Shown: one piece after another, positions 24,465 to 34,480 of the stretch
Layout: each line of letters opens with the position of its first letter
Position numbering within the stretch: position 1 is the first letter of the stretch
Origin: Knoellia flava TL1
GTDB taxonomy: Bacteria > Actinomycetota > Actinomycetes > Actinomycetales > Dermatophilaceae
NCBI RefSeq assembly: GCF_000768675.1
Contig: NZ_AVPI01000021.1
Location: 1 to 64,000, forward strand
Length of the DNA: 64,000 nucleotides
Direction of reading: 5' to 3'
The notes under the pieces: generated by a model
The model's input: only the letters and a program-made list of their open reading frames with translations
What the model was told of the DNA's origin: nothing
The model's database searches: none
Made by a program: the position numbers and the translations under genes

Positions 24465-25865
24465 ATGGCCACGCACAGGGTCGTCGTCATCGGTTCCGGC
24501 TTCGGCGGGCTCTTCGGCACGCAGGCTCTGCGTCGCCGCAAGGACGTCGAGGTGACGCTCGTCGCCAAGACGACCCACCACCTCTTCCAGCCGCTGCTCT
24601 ACCAAGTGGCGACCGGCATCCTCTCGGAGGGGGCGATCTCGCCGAGCACGCGTGAGATCCTCGCCCGGCAGAAGAACGCCCGGGTCATCCTCGGCACGGT
24701 CGTCGCGATCGACCTCGACGCCAAGACCGTGACGAGCGAGGTTCTCGGCCGCGAGACGGTGACGCCCTTCGACACGCTGCTCGTCGCCGCCGGCGCGGGC
24801 CAGTCCTACTTCGGCAACGACCACTTCGCCGAGTACGCGCCGGGCATGAAGAGCATCGACGACGCCCTCGAGCTGCGCGGCCGCATCTTCGGCTCCTTCG
24901 AGTGGGCCGAGCTCGCCACCGCGCCGGCCGAGCGCGACCGCTACCTCACCTTCGTCGTCGTCGGAGCCGGTCCCACGGGCGTCGAGATGGCCGGCCAGAT
25001 CGCCGAGCTCGCGCACCGCACCCTCAGACGCGACTTCCGCGCGATCGACACCCGGCAGGCCCGCATCATCCTCCTCGACGCCGCGCCCAAGGTGCTGCCG
25101 TCCTTCGGTGACCGGCTCGGGGGCGACGCACGTGAACGGCTCACCAAGATGGGGGTCGAGGTCGTGCTCGGCACCAAGGTCGTGGGCGTCGACTCCACCG
25201 GCATCGACATCGAGACACCCGAGGGCACCCGCGACCGCATCGAGTCGGCGACCAAGGTCTGGGCGGCCGGCGTCCAGGCCTCCGAGCTCGGCACCATGCT
25301 TGCCGAGCAGTCCGACGCAGAGCTCGACCGCGCCGGGCGCGTCAGGGTCAACCCCGACCTCACCCTGCCCGGCCGCCCCGACGTCTACGTCGTCGGCGAC
25401 ATGGCCGCGCTCGACAACCTGCCCGGCGTCGCCCAGGTCGCCATCCAGGGTGCGCGCTACGCCGCGAAGCACCTCAAGGCCCGCCTCGACGGCAAGCCCG
25501 CGCCGGAGAAGTTCTCCTACTTCGACAAGGGCTCGATGGCGACGATCTCGCGGTTCAGCGCGGTCGCAAGTGTCGGCAAGCTCCGCTTCTCCGGCTTCCT
25601 CGCCTGGTTGCTGTGGCTCGCGATCCACATCGTCTACCTCATCGGGTTCAAGCAGCGCATCACGACGCTGCTGCACTGGATGGTGAGCTTCATCGGCCGC
25701 GGCCGCTCCGAGCGCACCGTCACCGCGCAGCAGATCCTCGCGCGCAACATCATCCGCAGCATCCCGCCCGAGGACCTGCCCAAGCTCCCCGTCGTCGAGT
25801 CCGACCACGAGCCGGCACCCGCGCCGCGGACCGACGACGCGGCCGAGGTCGAGCGCGTCGGCTGA
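24465..25865 (+). CDS. ndh: Type II NADH dehydrogenase
   Basis: 466 aa. FAD-binding GSGFGGLFG at the N-terminus, NADH-binding VVVGAGPTGVEMAGQIAEL in the middle, DVYVVGDMA for the second FAD motif. The C-terminus (FLAWLLWLAIHIVYLIGF) is the amphipathic/hydrophobic membrane anchor typical of NDH-2. It oxidises NADH and reduces menaquinone without proton pumping. GAGGAGG precedes the ATG. Confidence 0.92.
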   Translation: MATHRVVVIGSGFGGLFGTQALRRRKDVEVTLVAKTTHHLFQPLLYQVATGILSEGAISPSTREILARQKNARVILGTVVAIDLDAKTVTSEVLGRETVTPFDTLLVAAGAGQSYFGNDHFAEYAPGMKSIDDALELRGRIFGSFEWAELATAPAERDRYLTFVVVGAGPTGVEMAGQIAELAHRTLRRDFRAIDTRQARIILLDAAPKVLPSFGDRLGGDARERLTKMGVEVVLGTKVVGVDSTGIDIETPEGTRDRIESATKVWAAGVQASELGTMLAEQSDAELDRAGRVRVNPDLTLPGRPDVYVVGDMAALDNLPGVAQVAIQGARYAAKHLKARLDGKPAPEKFSYFDKGSMATISRFSAVASVGKLRFSGFLAWLLWLAIHIVYLIGFKQRITTLLHWMVSFIGRGRSERTVTAQQILARNIIRSIPPEDLPKLPVVESDHEPAPAPRTDDAAEVERVG

Positions 25866-25944
25866 GCGGACGGCATACGCGGTCGTCAACGCTGGACCAC
25901 CGCGGCACGGGAGCATCGACGGCGGCGCCACGTAGGGTGACGCC

Positions 25945-27231
25945 ATGCCGCTCGACTACCCGGTCCACGAGCGCACCCTGCCCAACGGGCTGCGTGTCGT
26001 CGTCTCGCCGGACCCCAGCGTCCCCAACGTCACGGTCAACATCTGGGTGGGCGTCGGCTCACGCCACGAGTCGCCGGGGCGCACGGGCTTCGCGCACCTC
26101 TTCGAGCACCTCATGTTCCAGGGCTCGCGCAACGTCGCGAGCGGGGAGCACTTCGAGGCGCTCATGAGCCAGGGCGGCCGGCTCAACGCGACGACGTGGT
26201 TCGACCGCACCAACTACTTCGAGACCGTGCCCAAGGGCGCCCTCGAGCTCGCGCTCTGGCTCGAGGCCGACCGCCACGGCCACCTGCTCGACGCCGTCAC
26301 GCAGGCCAACCTCGACAACCAGCGCGACGTCGTCAAGGAGGAGAAGCGCCAGCGCTACGACAACCAGCCCTACGGCAACGCGCTCATCGACGTCTATGCC
26401 GCGACCTTCCCCGAGGGGCACCCGTACCACCACCCGACGATCGGGTCGATGGAGGACCTCGACGCCGCCAGCCTCGACGACGTCCACGAGTTCTTCCGTC
26501 GTCACTACGCACCCGACAACACCGTGCTCACCCTCTGCGGCGACGTCACCCCAGAGGACGGGTTCGCCCTCGTCGAGCGCTACTTCGGCTCGATCGAGCC
26601 GCGGGAGGAGCAGCGTCGCGGGCCGGTCGAGCCGCTCGTGCCGCTGACCGAACCGGTGCGCGTCGAGCGACGCGAGGAGGTCCCCAACGACCGGCTCCAC
26701 GTCGCCTTCCGGCTCCCCGTCGACGAGACGCCGGAGTTCGACGCGGTGAGCCTCGCGCTCGACGCCCTCGGTGGGCTCGCGTCCTCGCGCCTCGTCCGCC
26801 GGCTCGTCCGCAAGGAGCAGAAGGCGCTCGGCGTGCACGCGACGTCGTGGGGCTTCGTCGACGGCGTCTCGCTCGGGTTCTTCGTCCTCGACGTGGCCGA
26901 CGAGTCCGACACCGAGGCGGTCGAGGCGGTGCTCGTCGAGGAGCTCGAGCGGTTCGCCGTCGAGGGCCCGACCGAGGCCGAGATGGACGCCGCGCTCGCC
27001 CAGGCGGAGCGCGCCTGGCTGTCGATGCTCGCGAGCCAGGAGGAGCGGGCCGACGCCCTCTCGCACTACGCCTCGCTCCACGGCGACCCCGGTCTCGTCA
27101 ACACCCACCTCGACCGGCTGCGCGCGGTGACACCCGAGCAGGTGCGCCAGGCCGCGTCGGTCTGGCTGCGTCCGGAGAGCCGGGCCGTGGTCGCCTACCG
27201 CGGCGACGTCGAGACCGAGGAGGTCGCATGA
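25945..27231 (+). CDS. M16-family zinc peptidase (catalytic subunit)
   Basis: 428 aa. The inverted zinc motif HLFEH (His51, Glu54, His55), with a downstream glutamate in the VKEEKRQRYDN helix, marks an active pitrilysin/insulinase-type protease. TAGGGT is six bases before the ATG, with no Shine-Dalgarno (leaderless). The stop overlaps the next M16 gene, and the two likely form a heterodimer like mitochondrial processing peptidase. Confidence 0.9.
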   Translation: MPLDYPVHERTLPNGLRVVVSPDPSVPNVTVNIWVGVGSRHESPGRTGFAHLFEHLMFQGSRNVASGEHFEALMSQGGRLNATTWFDRTNYFETVPKGALELALWLEADRHGHLLDAVTQANLDNQRDVVKEEKRQRYDNQPYGNALIDVYAATFPEGHPYHHPTIGSMEDLDAASLDDVHEFFRRHYAPDNTVLTLCGDVTPEDGFALVERYFGSIEPREEQRRGPVEPLVPLTEPVRVERREEVPNDRLHVAFRLPVDETPEFDAVSLALDALGGLASSRLVRRLVRKEQKALGVHATSWGFVDGVSLGFFVLDVADESDTEAVEAVLVEELERFAVEGPTEAEMDAALAQAERAWLSMLASQEERADALSHYASLHGDPGLVNTHLDRLRAVTPEQVRQAASVWLRPESRAVVAYRGDVETEEVA

Positions 27232-28586
27232 GCACCACAGCCGTCTCTCGCCCCGAGGTCGCGCCGCCCGAGCCGTGGGCCTTTCCTCTCCCCGACGAGT
27301 CGGTGACCCAGAACGGCATACGCCTTCTCTCGTATGCCGTCCCCGGCCAGTACGTCGTCTCTTTGCGTCTCGTCGTGCCCCTCTCGCTGACCGACGAGCC
27401 GGCCGACCGCGAGGGCGTGGCCGCGATGACTGCCCGGTTGCTCGACGAGGGCACCACCCGGCACTCGAGTGAGGAGTTCGCCGAGCTCATGGAGCGCACC
27501 GGCATGGCGCTCGGTGCGTCGGTGACCGACGGTGGCCTCAGTGTCGACGTCGACGTGCCGCAGCGGCTGCTGCCCGAGGCGCTCGACCTCCTGCGTCAGG
27601 CGCTGTCCGAACCGGCCTTCCCCGAGGCCGAGGTCCGCCGCATCCTGCGGAGCAGGCTCGCCGAGATCGAGCAGGAGCGCGCCTCCGCGCCGCACCGCGC
27701 CGCCCGTGAGCTCGGTGCCACGTTGTGGGCGCCGACCGAGCGCGCGTCGCGCCCGGCTGCCGGCCGTCCGGAGACGATCTCGGCGATGGGCCGCGACGAC
27801 GTCGTTGACTTCCACCGCCGCCACGTCGGCCCGCGCGGAGCCACGCTCGTCGTCGCGGGTGACCTCGACGGCGTCGACGTCCCGGTCCTCGTCGAGGCCA
27901 CGCTGGGGCAGTGGACCAACCCCGACCACGAGGTCGCGACGTCGCCGCGGGCACCTCGCCCCGCCGGAGGGGGCCGCCGCGTCGTCCTCGTCGACCGCCC
28001 CGGCTCCGTGCAGAGCGAGCTCACCGTCGCGGTCCCCGGACCGGACCGGTCGGTGGCGACCGGGTGGGCGCCCTACCCAGTGCTCAGCTTCGTCGTCGGT
28101 GGGTCGCCGAGCGCTCGCGTCGATGCGGTGCTGCGCGAGGACAAGGGCTACACCTACGGCATCCGCTCGGCGTTCCGCCCGAGGGCGCGCGGCGGCTCGT
28201 TCGTCACCTCGGGGTCGGTGCGGGCAGACTCGACCATCGACGCCCTGAGGCTGCTCGTCGAGATCCTCGACCGGGCGCGTGAAGGGTTCTCCGAGAGCGA
28301 GATCCGCGGCGGGGTCGACTACGTCGTCCAGACCGCGCCGGGTCGCTACGCGACCGCCGACGCGGTCGCGGACGAGGCCTCTGCACTCGCCCTCGAGGGG
28401 CTCCCGCTCGACTTCCAGACGACGACCCTCGCCGCGATGCGCGAGCTCGACGCGGAGCGGCTGAGGACGGCATACGCCGAGGTGGCGACGGGGGAGTGGG
28501 TCGTGGTCGTCGTCGGTGACGCGGCGACCCTGCGCGAGGGCATCGAGGGGCTGGGCCTGGGGCCGGTGACGGTCGTCCCCAACTGA
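27228..28586 (+). CDS. M16-family peptidase-like protein (non-catalytic partner)
   Basis: 452 aa, same fold, but the region of the zinc motif reads TARLLDEGTTRHS and lacks HxxEH. The C-terminal Arg/Tyr segment (SARVDAVLREDKGYTYGIRS) that completes the partner's active site is intact. ATG 27228 overlaps the preceding stop (ATGA) behind GAGGAGG. The 5' part contains a back-to-back pair of the dispersed repeat (27313-27340), forcing a rare ATA isoleucine codon. Confidence 0.88.
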   Translation: MSTTAVSRPEVAPPEPWAFPLPDESVTQNGIRLLSYAVPGQYVVSLRLVVPLSLTDEPADREGVAAMTARLLDEGTTRHSSEEFAELMERTGMALGASVTDGGLSVDVDVPQRLLPEALDLLRQALSEPAFPEAEVRRILRSRLAEIEQERASAPHRAARELGATLWAPTERASRPAAGRPETISAMGRDDVVDFHRRHVGPRGATLVVAGDLDGVDVPVLVEATLGQWTNPDHEVATSPRAPRPAGGGRRVVLVDRPGSVQSELTVAVPGPDRSVATGWAPYPVLSFVVGGSPSARVDAVLREDKGYTYGIRSAFRPRARGGSFVTSGSVRADSTIDALRLLVEILDRAREGFSESEIRGGVDYVVQTAPGRYATADAVADEASALALEGLPLDFQTTTLAAMRELDAERLRTAYAEVATGEWVVVVVGDAATLREGIEGLGLGPVTVVPN

Positions 28587-28673
28587 GCCGCGACAGGTGC
28601 GACCCACCGCTCCTTCGACCGCCGGGTCGCGCCTCGGTGCGGGAGGGGTGTGGTGGCCTGGGCGGCTTCCCGC

Positions 28674-29456
28674 TCAGAGACCGATGCGGCCGAGCACCTC
28701 GTCGTGCAGCAGGCCGTTCGTGGCCACCGCGTTGCCGCCGAAGGGGCCGTTCTCGCCCTTGAGCGAGGTGAAGCGGCCGCCCGCCTCGGTGACGATGGGG
28801 ACGAGCGCGACCATGTCGTGGAGCCCGAGCTCGGGCTCGGCGGCGATGTCGACGGCGCCCTCGGCGAGGAGCATGTAGGACCAGAAGTCGCCGAAGGCGC
28901 GCTCGCGCCAGCAGTCGCGGGCGAGGTCGAGGACCGCCTCCTGGCGACCGACGGCCTCCCAGGAGGTGGCGGAGCTGTAGGACAGCGATGCGTCCTCGAG
29001 GCGAGACACCTTCGACACCGAGATGCGCGACGCCGAGGTGAGGCTGCGCCCGGCCCAGGCGCCGCTTCCGACGGCCGCCCACCACCGCCGGTTGAGGGCG
29101 GGGGCGGCGACGAGGCCGAGGACCGGACGGCCGTTGTCGATGAGGCCGATGAGGGTCGCCCAGACCGGCACGCCGCGGACGAAGTTGTGGGTGCCGTCGA
29201 TGGGGTCGATGACCCACTGGCGCGGACCGTGGCCCGTCGGCTCCATCTCCTCACCGATGACGGCGTCGCGCGGACGGGTCCGCTTGAGCTGGGAGCGGAC
29301 GAGCTCCTCCGCGCTGCGGTCGGCGTCGCTCACGAGGGTGAGGTCGGGCTTGGACTCGACATGGAGGTCCTCGGAACGGAAGCGGGAGACCGTCACCCGC
29401 TCGACGGCGTCCGCGAGGACATGGGCGAGTCGCAGGTCGTCGTCGTAGGTCGGCAC
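28674..29456 (-). CDS. hisN: Histidinol-phosphatase, inositol-monophosphatase type
   Basis: 260 aa. The IMPase motifs are IGEEME, DPIDGTHNFVRGVPVW and the C-terminal WSYMLLAEGAVDIAAEPELGLHDM (metal site). Strong resemblance to actinobacterial HisN (Rv3137-like) favours histidinol-phosphate as substrate; a general sugar-phosphate phosphatase cannot be excluded. The GTG at 29456 has TACGGT seven bases upstream; the GTG at 29465 would overlap that box, so the shorter start is preferred. Confidence 0.85.
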   Translation of the reverse strand: MPTYDDDLRLAHVLADAVERVTVSRFRSEDLHVESKPDLTLVSDADRSAEELVRSQLKRTRPRDAVIGEEMEPTGHGPRQWVIDPIDGTHNFVRGVPVWATLIGLIDNGRPVLGLVAAPALNRRWWAAVGSGAWAGRSLTSASRISVSKVSRLEDASLSYSSATSWEAVGRQEAVLDLARDCWRERAFGDFWSYMLLAEGAVDIAAEPELGLHDMVALVPIVTEAGGRFTSLKGENGPFGGNAVATNGLLHDEVLGRIGL

Positions 29457-29651
29457 GTCCGTCACCGTAGCCCCTCGGGAGGGTCACAATCGGGTCTCGG
29501 GTCGGTCACGCCCCTCCCGCATGTCGCCGATCTGGTCTTACATAAGGACCGCGTGCCTTCCAGGGCATGCGGGGGCCACCCGACCGGGTCCGGCTCTCAC
29601 TTGATGTCCGTTCACTTTCCCTGGGACGGATCGACACGTAGGAGGACATCC

Positions 29652-31310
29652 ATGCGAGGAACCACTCGCACGGTGGCCGTTGCCGGTATCTCGGCAGCAG
29701 CGCTGCTGCTCGCCGGTTGTGGTGGCGGCGGCGACGAGGGCGGCGACACGACCGACACCGCGGCCAAGACCGGTGGCGCCATCACGGTCCGCGGTTGCAA
29801 CCCCGAGAACCCCCTGATCGCGGGCAACACGTCCGAGACGTGTGGTGGCAACGTTCTCGACGTCGTGACGGCCAAGCTCGTCAAGTACAACGTCGACACC
29901 GCCGCCCCCGAGAACGACATCGCTGAGTCGATCGAGACCTCGGACAACCAGAACTTCACGGTCAAGCTCAAGAAGGACTACAAGTTCCACGACGGCACCG
30001 TCGTCAAGGCCAAGAACTTCGTCGACGCCTGGAACTACACCGCTTACGGTCCCAACGCCCAGCTCGGCTCCTACTTCTTCGAGCCCATCGAGGGCTACGG
30101 CGACCTCCAGTCGGAGGACCCGGACGGCGAGGAGGGCCCCCAGAAGGCTCCCGCGCCCAAGGCCAAGGAGATGACCGGCCTCAAGGTCGTCGACGACACC
30201 ACCTTCACCATCAAGACCACCGAGAAGGTCTCGAACCTCCCGGTGCGCCTCGGTTACACCGCCTTCGCGCCGCAGCCCGACGCCTTCTTCGCCGACCCCA
30301 AGACGTTCGGTGACAAGCCGATCGCGGCCGGCCCGTACAAGGTCGACAGCTGGACCAAGAACGCCGAGATCAAGCTCTCCAAGTTCGCCGACTACAGCGG
30401 CGAGAAGAAGGGCAACCTCGACAACATCACGTTCAAGATCTACCAGGACAGCAACGCGGCCTACGCCGACGTCCAGGCCAACCAGCTCGACGTGACCGAC
30501 GAGGTCCCGGCCAGCGCCCAGATCGACGACAAGTACAAGACCGACCTTCCGGACCGCAACCTCCAGAAGCCGGTCGGCGTCATCCAGACGATCACCACGG
30601 CCCCGGCCAAGGTGGACCCGAACTACGGTCCGGAGATCCGCAAGGCCATCTCGATGGCGATCAACCGCGAGGCCATCATCAAGGCCATCTTCAACGGCTC
30701 GCGTGAGCCCGCCACCGGCTGGGTCTCCCCGGTCGTCGACGGCTACAAGGCCGACGTCTGTGGCGAGTTCTGCAAGTACGACCCGGCCAAGGCCAAGGAG
30801 CAGCTCGCGAAGGCCGGCGGCTTCAAGGGCGGCAAGATCACCCTTTCCTACAACGCTGACGCGTCGCACAAGGAGTGGACCGAGGCCACCTGCAACAGCA
30901 TCAAGCAGGCTCTCGGTGTCGACTGTGTCGCCACCCCCGTGGTCGACTTCTCCACCTTCCGGACCCAGATCCACGACCGGAAGATGAAGGGCATGTTCCG
31001 CACCGGTTGGCAGATGGACTACCCGTCGATCGAGAACTTCCTCGCGCCGCTCTACGGCACGGGCGCCTCGTCCAACGACGGTGACTACTCCAACCCGGAG
31101 TTCGACGCCAAGCTCAAGGAGGCCGCTGCGGCCACCGACCCGGCCGAGTCGAACAAGCTCTACCAGGAGGCGGAGGCCATCATCGCCAAGGACATGGCCA
31201 CCATCCCGCTGTGGTACTCGACGGCCACCTTCGGCTGGTCCGACAAGGTCACCAACGTCAAGTCCACGCCGTTCGGTGTCCCGGACTACGCCAGCATCTC
31301 GCTGAAGTGA
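29652..31310 (+). CDS. oppA: Peptide ABC transporter substrate-binding lipoprotein
   Basis: 552 aa, SBP family 5. Lipoprotein signal peptide with lipobox LLLAGC. Mature features are AESIETSDNQNFTVKLKKDYKFHDGTVVKAKNFVDAWN and a C-terminal WYSTATFGW. It binds oligopeptides outside the membrane and hands them to the permeases downstream. The ATG is behind AGGAGG. Codon use is even more C-ending and Lys(AAG)-rich than the neighbours, consistent with high expression. A 17-bp stem-loop after the stop separates it from the permeases. Confidence 0.92.
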   Translation: MRGTTRTVAVAGISAAALLLAGCGGGGDEGGDTTDTAAKTGGAITVRGCNPENPLIAGNTSETCGGNVLDVVTAKLVKYNVDTAAPENDIAESIETSDNQNFTVKLKKDYKFHDGTVVKAKNFVDAWNYTAYGPNAQLGSYFFEPIEGYGDLQSEDPDGEEGPQKAPAPKAKEMTGLKVVDDTTFTIKTTEKVSNLPVRLGYTAFAPQPDAFFADPKTFGDKPIAAGPYKVDSWTKNAEIKLSKFADYSGEKKGNLDNITFKIYQDSNAAYADVQANQLDVTDEVPASAQIDDKYKTDLPDRNLQKPVGVIQTITTAPAKVDPNYGPEIRKAISMAINREAIIKAIFNGSREPATGWVSPVVDGYKADVCGEFCKYDPAKAKEQLAKAGGFKGGKITLSYNADASHKEWTEATCNSIKQALGVDCVATPVVDFSTFRTQIHDRKMKGMFRTGWQMDYPSIENFLAPLYGTGASSNDGDYSNPEFDAKLKEAAAATDPAESNKLYQEAEAIIAKDMATIPLWYSTATFGWSDKVTNVKSTPFGVPDYASISLK

Positions 31311-31586
31311 CCCCCCACGTCGGGTGAGCATCTGACCCGGCAAGAGCAGGCTGTCGGCCTGCCGGCACTCGCCGGCAGGCCGACAGCATGCCGGGGGTAC
31401 ATTTCCCCCTCGGGGCACCCTGGCCCCACCGGGGCTGCGGCCCATACTGAGCGCTTCCCGCGTCAGGTATGTTGCAGTTCTGGCCGGCTTCACAAAGCCA
31501 ACCCCAACTTCTCGAGATGAGCGCACGCCGTCTCGTCGTGCCCCTCCGCCACCGCGGACTGGGCCGCAGATGACCCAGGAGGTGAC
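31311..31586 (+). other. oppA-oppB gap
   Basis: Besides the stem-loop, it holds TATGTT (31468-31473, possible -10) and a small GGCTT-CAC-AAAGCC hairpin near 31488. A second promoter for the permease genes is possible but not demonstrated. Confidence 0.35.
31350..31387 (+). terminator. 17-bp perfect stem-loop between oppA and oppB
   Basis: GCTGTCGGCCTGCCGGC pairs with GCCGGCAGGCCGACAGC around ACTC. Without a T-tract, it may partly terminate transcription or protect the oppA 3' end, giving more binding protein than permease. Confidence 0.75.
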
Positions 31587-32516
31587 ATGGGCAAGTACAT
31601 CGTCAGGCGGCTGTTGCAGATGATCCCAGTGGTGCTGGGAGCAACCTTCATCATCTTCGCCATGGTCTTCGCCCTGCCCGGAGACCCGACCGCAGGCAAG
31701 TGTGGTGAGCGTCCCTGCTCGCCGGAGTACGTCGCGAAGTTCCGCGAGGAGCACAACCTCAACGACCCGCTGCCCGTCCAGTACGGCAAGTACCTCGGCA
31801 AGTTCGTCCAGGGCGACCTGGGCACGAACTTCTACGGCATCCCCGTCAAGGAGGACCTCGCCCAGCGCTACACCATCACCGGTCGTCTCGCGCTCATGGC
31901 GATCGCCTTCGAGGCGGTCATCGGCATCCTCGCCGGTGTGCTGGCCGGTGTGCGCAAGGGGAGGTTCATCGACAACCTCGTCACCGTGAGCACGCTCTTC
32001 GTCATCTCGATCCCGGTGTTCGTCATCGGCGTGCTGCTCCAGTACCTCTTCGGCATCAAGTGGGGGATCTTCCCCGCCACCGTGCCGAGCCTGGACGCGC
32101 CGACGAGCTCGCTCATCCTGCCGGCGTTCGTCCTCGGCTCCCTCTCCATCGCCTACGTCGCGCGCCTCACGAGGACCAACCTCGTCGAGAACCTGCGCGC
32201 CGACTACGTGCGCACCGCCGCCGCGAAGGGCCTCAAGAAGTCCCGGGCCGTCGGCGTGCACACGCTGCGCAACTCGCTCATCCCCGTCGTCACCTTCATC
32301 GGTGCCGACTTCGGCGGACTCCTCGGTGGGGCCATCGTGACCGAGCGCATCTTCAACATCCAGGGAGTGGGTGGCTACATCTGGAAGGGCATCAACTCCC
32401 GTGACGGTGTCGCCGTCGTCTCCGCGGTGACCGTGCTCGTCATCGTGTACCTGCTCGTCAACCTGCTCGTCGACCTTCTCTACGGCGTGCTCGACCCGAG
32501 GATCAGCCATGACTGA
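31587..32516 (+). CDS. oppB: Oligopeptide ABC transporter permease (OppB/DppB)
   Basis: 309 aa with six predicted membrane segments. N-terminal MGKYIVRRLLQMIPVVLGATFIIFAMV and the BPD_transp_1 EAA loop (RADYVRTAAAKGLKKSRAVGVHTLRNSLIP) are typical. AGGAGG precedes the ATG. It overlaps oppC by 8 bp. Confidence 0.92.
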   Translation: MGKYIVRRLLQMIPVVLGATFIIFAMVFALPGDPTAGKCGERPCSPEYVAKFREEHNLNDPLPVQYGKYLGKFVQGDLGTNFYGIPVKEDLAQRYTITGRLALMAIAFEAVIGILAGVLAGVRKGRFIDNLVTVSTLFVISIPVFVIGVLLQYLFGIKWGIFPATVPSLDAPTSSLILPAFVLGSLSIAYVARLTRTNLVENLRADYVRTAAAKGLKKSRAVGVHTLRNSLIPVVTFIGADFGGLLGGAIVTERIFNIQGVGGYIWKGINSRDGVAVVSAVTVLVIVYLLVNLLVDLLYGVLDPRISHD

Positions 32517-33432
32517 CTCGCTTGCCGTCAGCGTCCAGCCCACGGCCGGCGACGACGTGGGCGAGGCCCGCTCGCTCGCCCAGGACGCGTGGCGCTCCCT
32601 GCGCAAGAACAAGCTGTTCTGGATCTCGGTCGCCCTCATCACGGTCTTCGTGCTCATGGCCATCTGGCCCTCGCTCTTCACCAGGACCGACCCGACCTTC
32701 GGCGACATCAACAACGTGCGTGCGACGCCCAGCGGGGACGCCTGGTTCGGGACCGACACCCAGGGCTACGACATCTTCGCCCGCACCATCTACGGTGCGC
32801 GCGCGTCGATCATCGTCGGCATCCTCACGTCGCTGACCACGCTGCTCGTCGGCGGAGCGATCGGCATCATCGCCGGCTTCTACGGCGGCTGGATCGACGC
32901 GGTCGTCTCGCGGATCACCGACATCTTCTTCGCGATCCCGCTGCTCCTCGGCGGCATCCTCTTCATGTCGAGCTTCCCCAACAACCCGCAGTCGACGCCC
33001 TACTTCGTCATCGTCGGCAAGGTCGTCCTCACCCTGACGATCTTCGGGTGGCCCTCGATCGCGCGCCTCATGCGCTCGAGCGTGCTCCAGGTCAAGCCCA
33101 ACGAGTACGTCCTCGCGGCCCGCGCCCTCGGTGCCAGCCCGTGGCGGATCATCCGGTCGCACATCCTCCCCAACGCCCTGGCCCCGGCGATCGTCGTCTC
33201 GACGATCAACCTCGGCGCCTACATCGTGGCGGAGGCGACCCTGTCGTTCCTCGGCATCGGCCTCACCCCGCCGGCGATCTCGTGGGGTGTGGCCATCAGC
33301 GACGCCCTCGTGGCCGTGCGCACCTACCCGCACATCCTTCTCTTCCCCAGTCTGTTCCTCAGCCTCGCGGTGCTGGCGTTCATCCTGCTCGGCGATGCCG
33401 TGCGCGACGCCTTCGACCCGAAGTCTCGATGA
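32509..33432 (+). CDS. oppC: Oligopeptide ABC transporter permease (OppC/DppC)
   Basis: 307 aa, six membrane helices with an OppC N-terminal region (WRSLRKNKLFWISVALITVFVLMAIW). FGTDTQGYDIFARTIYGARAS and the EAA loop (LAARALGASPWRIIRSHILPN) are diagnostic. The start overlaps oppB (ATGACTGA). Confidence 0.92.
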   Translation: MTDSLAVSVQPTAGDDVGEARSLAQDAWRSLRKNKLFWISVALITVFVLMAIWPSLFTRTDPTFGDINNVRATPSGDAWFGTDTQGYDIFARTIYGARASIIVGILTSLTTLLVGGAIGIIAGFYGGWIDAVVSRITDIFFAIPLLLGGILFMSSFPNNPQSTPYFVIVGKVVLTLTIFGWPSIARLMRSSVLQVKPNEYVLAARALGASPWRIIRSHILPNALAPAIVVSTINLGAYIVAEATLSFLGIGLTPPAISWGVAISDALVAVRTYPHILLFPSLFLSLAVLAFILLGDAVRDAFDPKSR

Positions 33433-33448
33433 GCAGGAAGGCAGCTCA

Positions 33449-34480
33449 GTGACCACCACCACCAAGTCAGTGGCGCCCGCCTCGGAGTACAAGCCCGGGG
33501 CTGACGGACGCCTCCTCCAGGTCGACGACCTCTACGTCGAGTTCCACACCGCCGAAGGCGTCGCGAAGGCGATCAACGGCGTGTCGTTCGACCTGCGCCA
33601 GGGCGAGACCCTGGCCATCCTCGGCGAGTCCGGCTCGGGCAAGTCCGTGACCGCGCAGGCGATCATGGGCATCCTCGACATGCCGCCCGCCGTCATCCCG
33701 TCCGGCGCCATCCGCTACTGCGGCCAGGACCTCCTGACGATGCCCGACGAGCAGCGTCGCAAGATCCGTGGGCCCGAGATCTCGATGATCTTCCAGGACG
33801 CGCTCAGCTCGCTCAACCCGACCTTCCCGGTCGGGTGGCAGATCGGCGAGATGTTCCGCCAGCACCGTGGGATGAACAAGTCCGACGCCTACGCGCAGGC
33901 CGTCCGCCTCATGGAGCGCGTCGCCATTCCGGGTGCCAAGGACCGGGTGAAGAACTACCCGCACCAGTTCTCCGGCGGCATGCGCCAGCGCATCATGATC
34001 GCGATGGCGATCGCGCTCGACCCGGCGGTCCTCATCGCCGACGAGCCGACCACCGCCCTCGACGTCACCGTCCAGGCTCAGATCATGGCCCTGCTCGCTG
34101 AGCTCCAGGAGGAGCGTCAGATGGGCCTCATCCTCATCACGCACGACCTCGGCGTCGTGGCCGACGTCGCCGACCGCGCCTCCGTCATGTATGCCGGTCG
34201 CATCGTCGCGCAGGCGGGGATCGAGGACCTCTACGCCCGTCCCGCACACCCCTACACCCGCGGTCTGCTCGAGTCGATCCCGCGCCTCGACCAGAAGGGC
34301 CAGACGCTCGCTGCGATCGGTGGCCTTCCGCCGAACCTCACCCGGATCCCCCCGGGCTGCACCTTCAACCCGCGCTGCCGCATGGCGCAGGACATCTGCC
34401 GTACCGAGGAGCCCGCCCTGCGCGTCATCGGCAACCAGGAGTCGCGCTGCCACTTCGCCGAGGAGGTCCTCAATGGCTGA
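33449..34480 (+). CDS. oppD: Oligopeptide ABC transporter ATP-binding protein (OppD)
   Basis: 343 aa. Walker A GESGSGKS, signature FSGGMRQR, Walker [14 protein letters not shown]. The C-terminal oligo_HPY segment has CTFNPRC...CRTEEP...C, the cysteine cluster found in OppD/F. GTG 33449 follows GGAAGG. It overlaps oppF by 8 bp. Confidence 0.92.
   Translation: MTTTTKSVAPASEYKPGADGRLLQVDDLYVEFHTAEGVAKAINGVSFDLRQGETLAILGESGSGKSVTAQAIMGILDMPPAVIPSGAIRYCGQDLLTMPDEQRRKIRGPEISMIFQDALSSLNPTFPVGWQIGEMFRQHRGMNKSDAYAQAVRLMERVAIPGAKDRVKNYPHQFSGGMRQRIMIAMAIALDPAVLIADEPTTALDVTVQAQIMALLAELQEERQMGLILITHDLGVVADVADRASVMYAGRIVAQAGIEDLYARPAHPYTRGLLESIPRLDQKGQTLAAIGGLPPNLTRIPPGCTFNPRCRMAQDICRTEEPALRVIGNQESRCHFAEEVLNG

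Noticed and set aside
29538-32759. A 1073-codon open frame on the minus strand opposite oppA-oppB
   Set aside because: Antisense shadow of highly biased opp genes; no ribosome binding site or domain.
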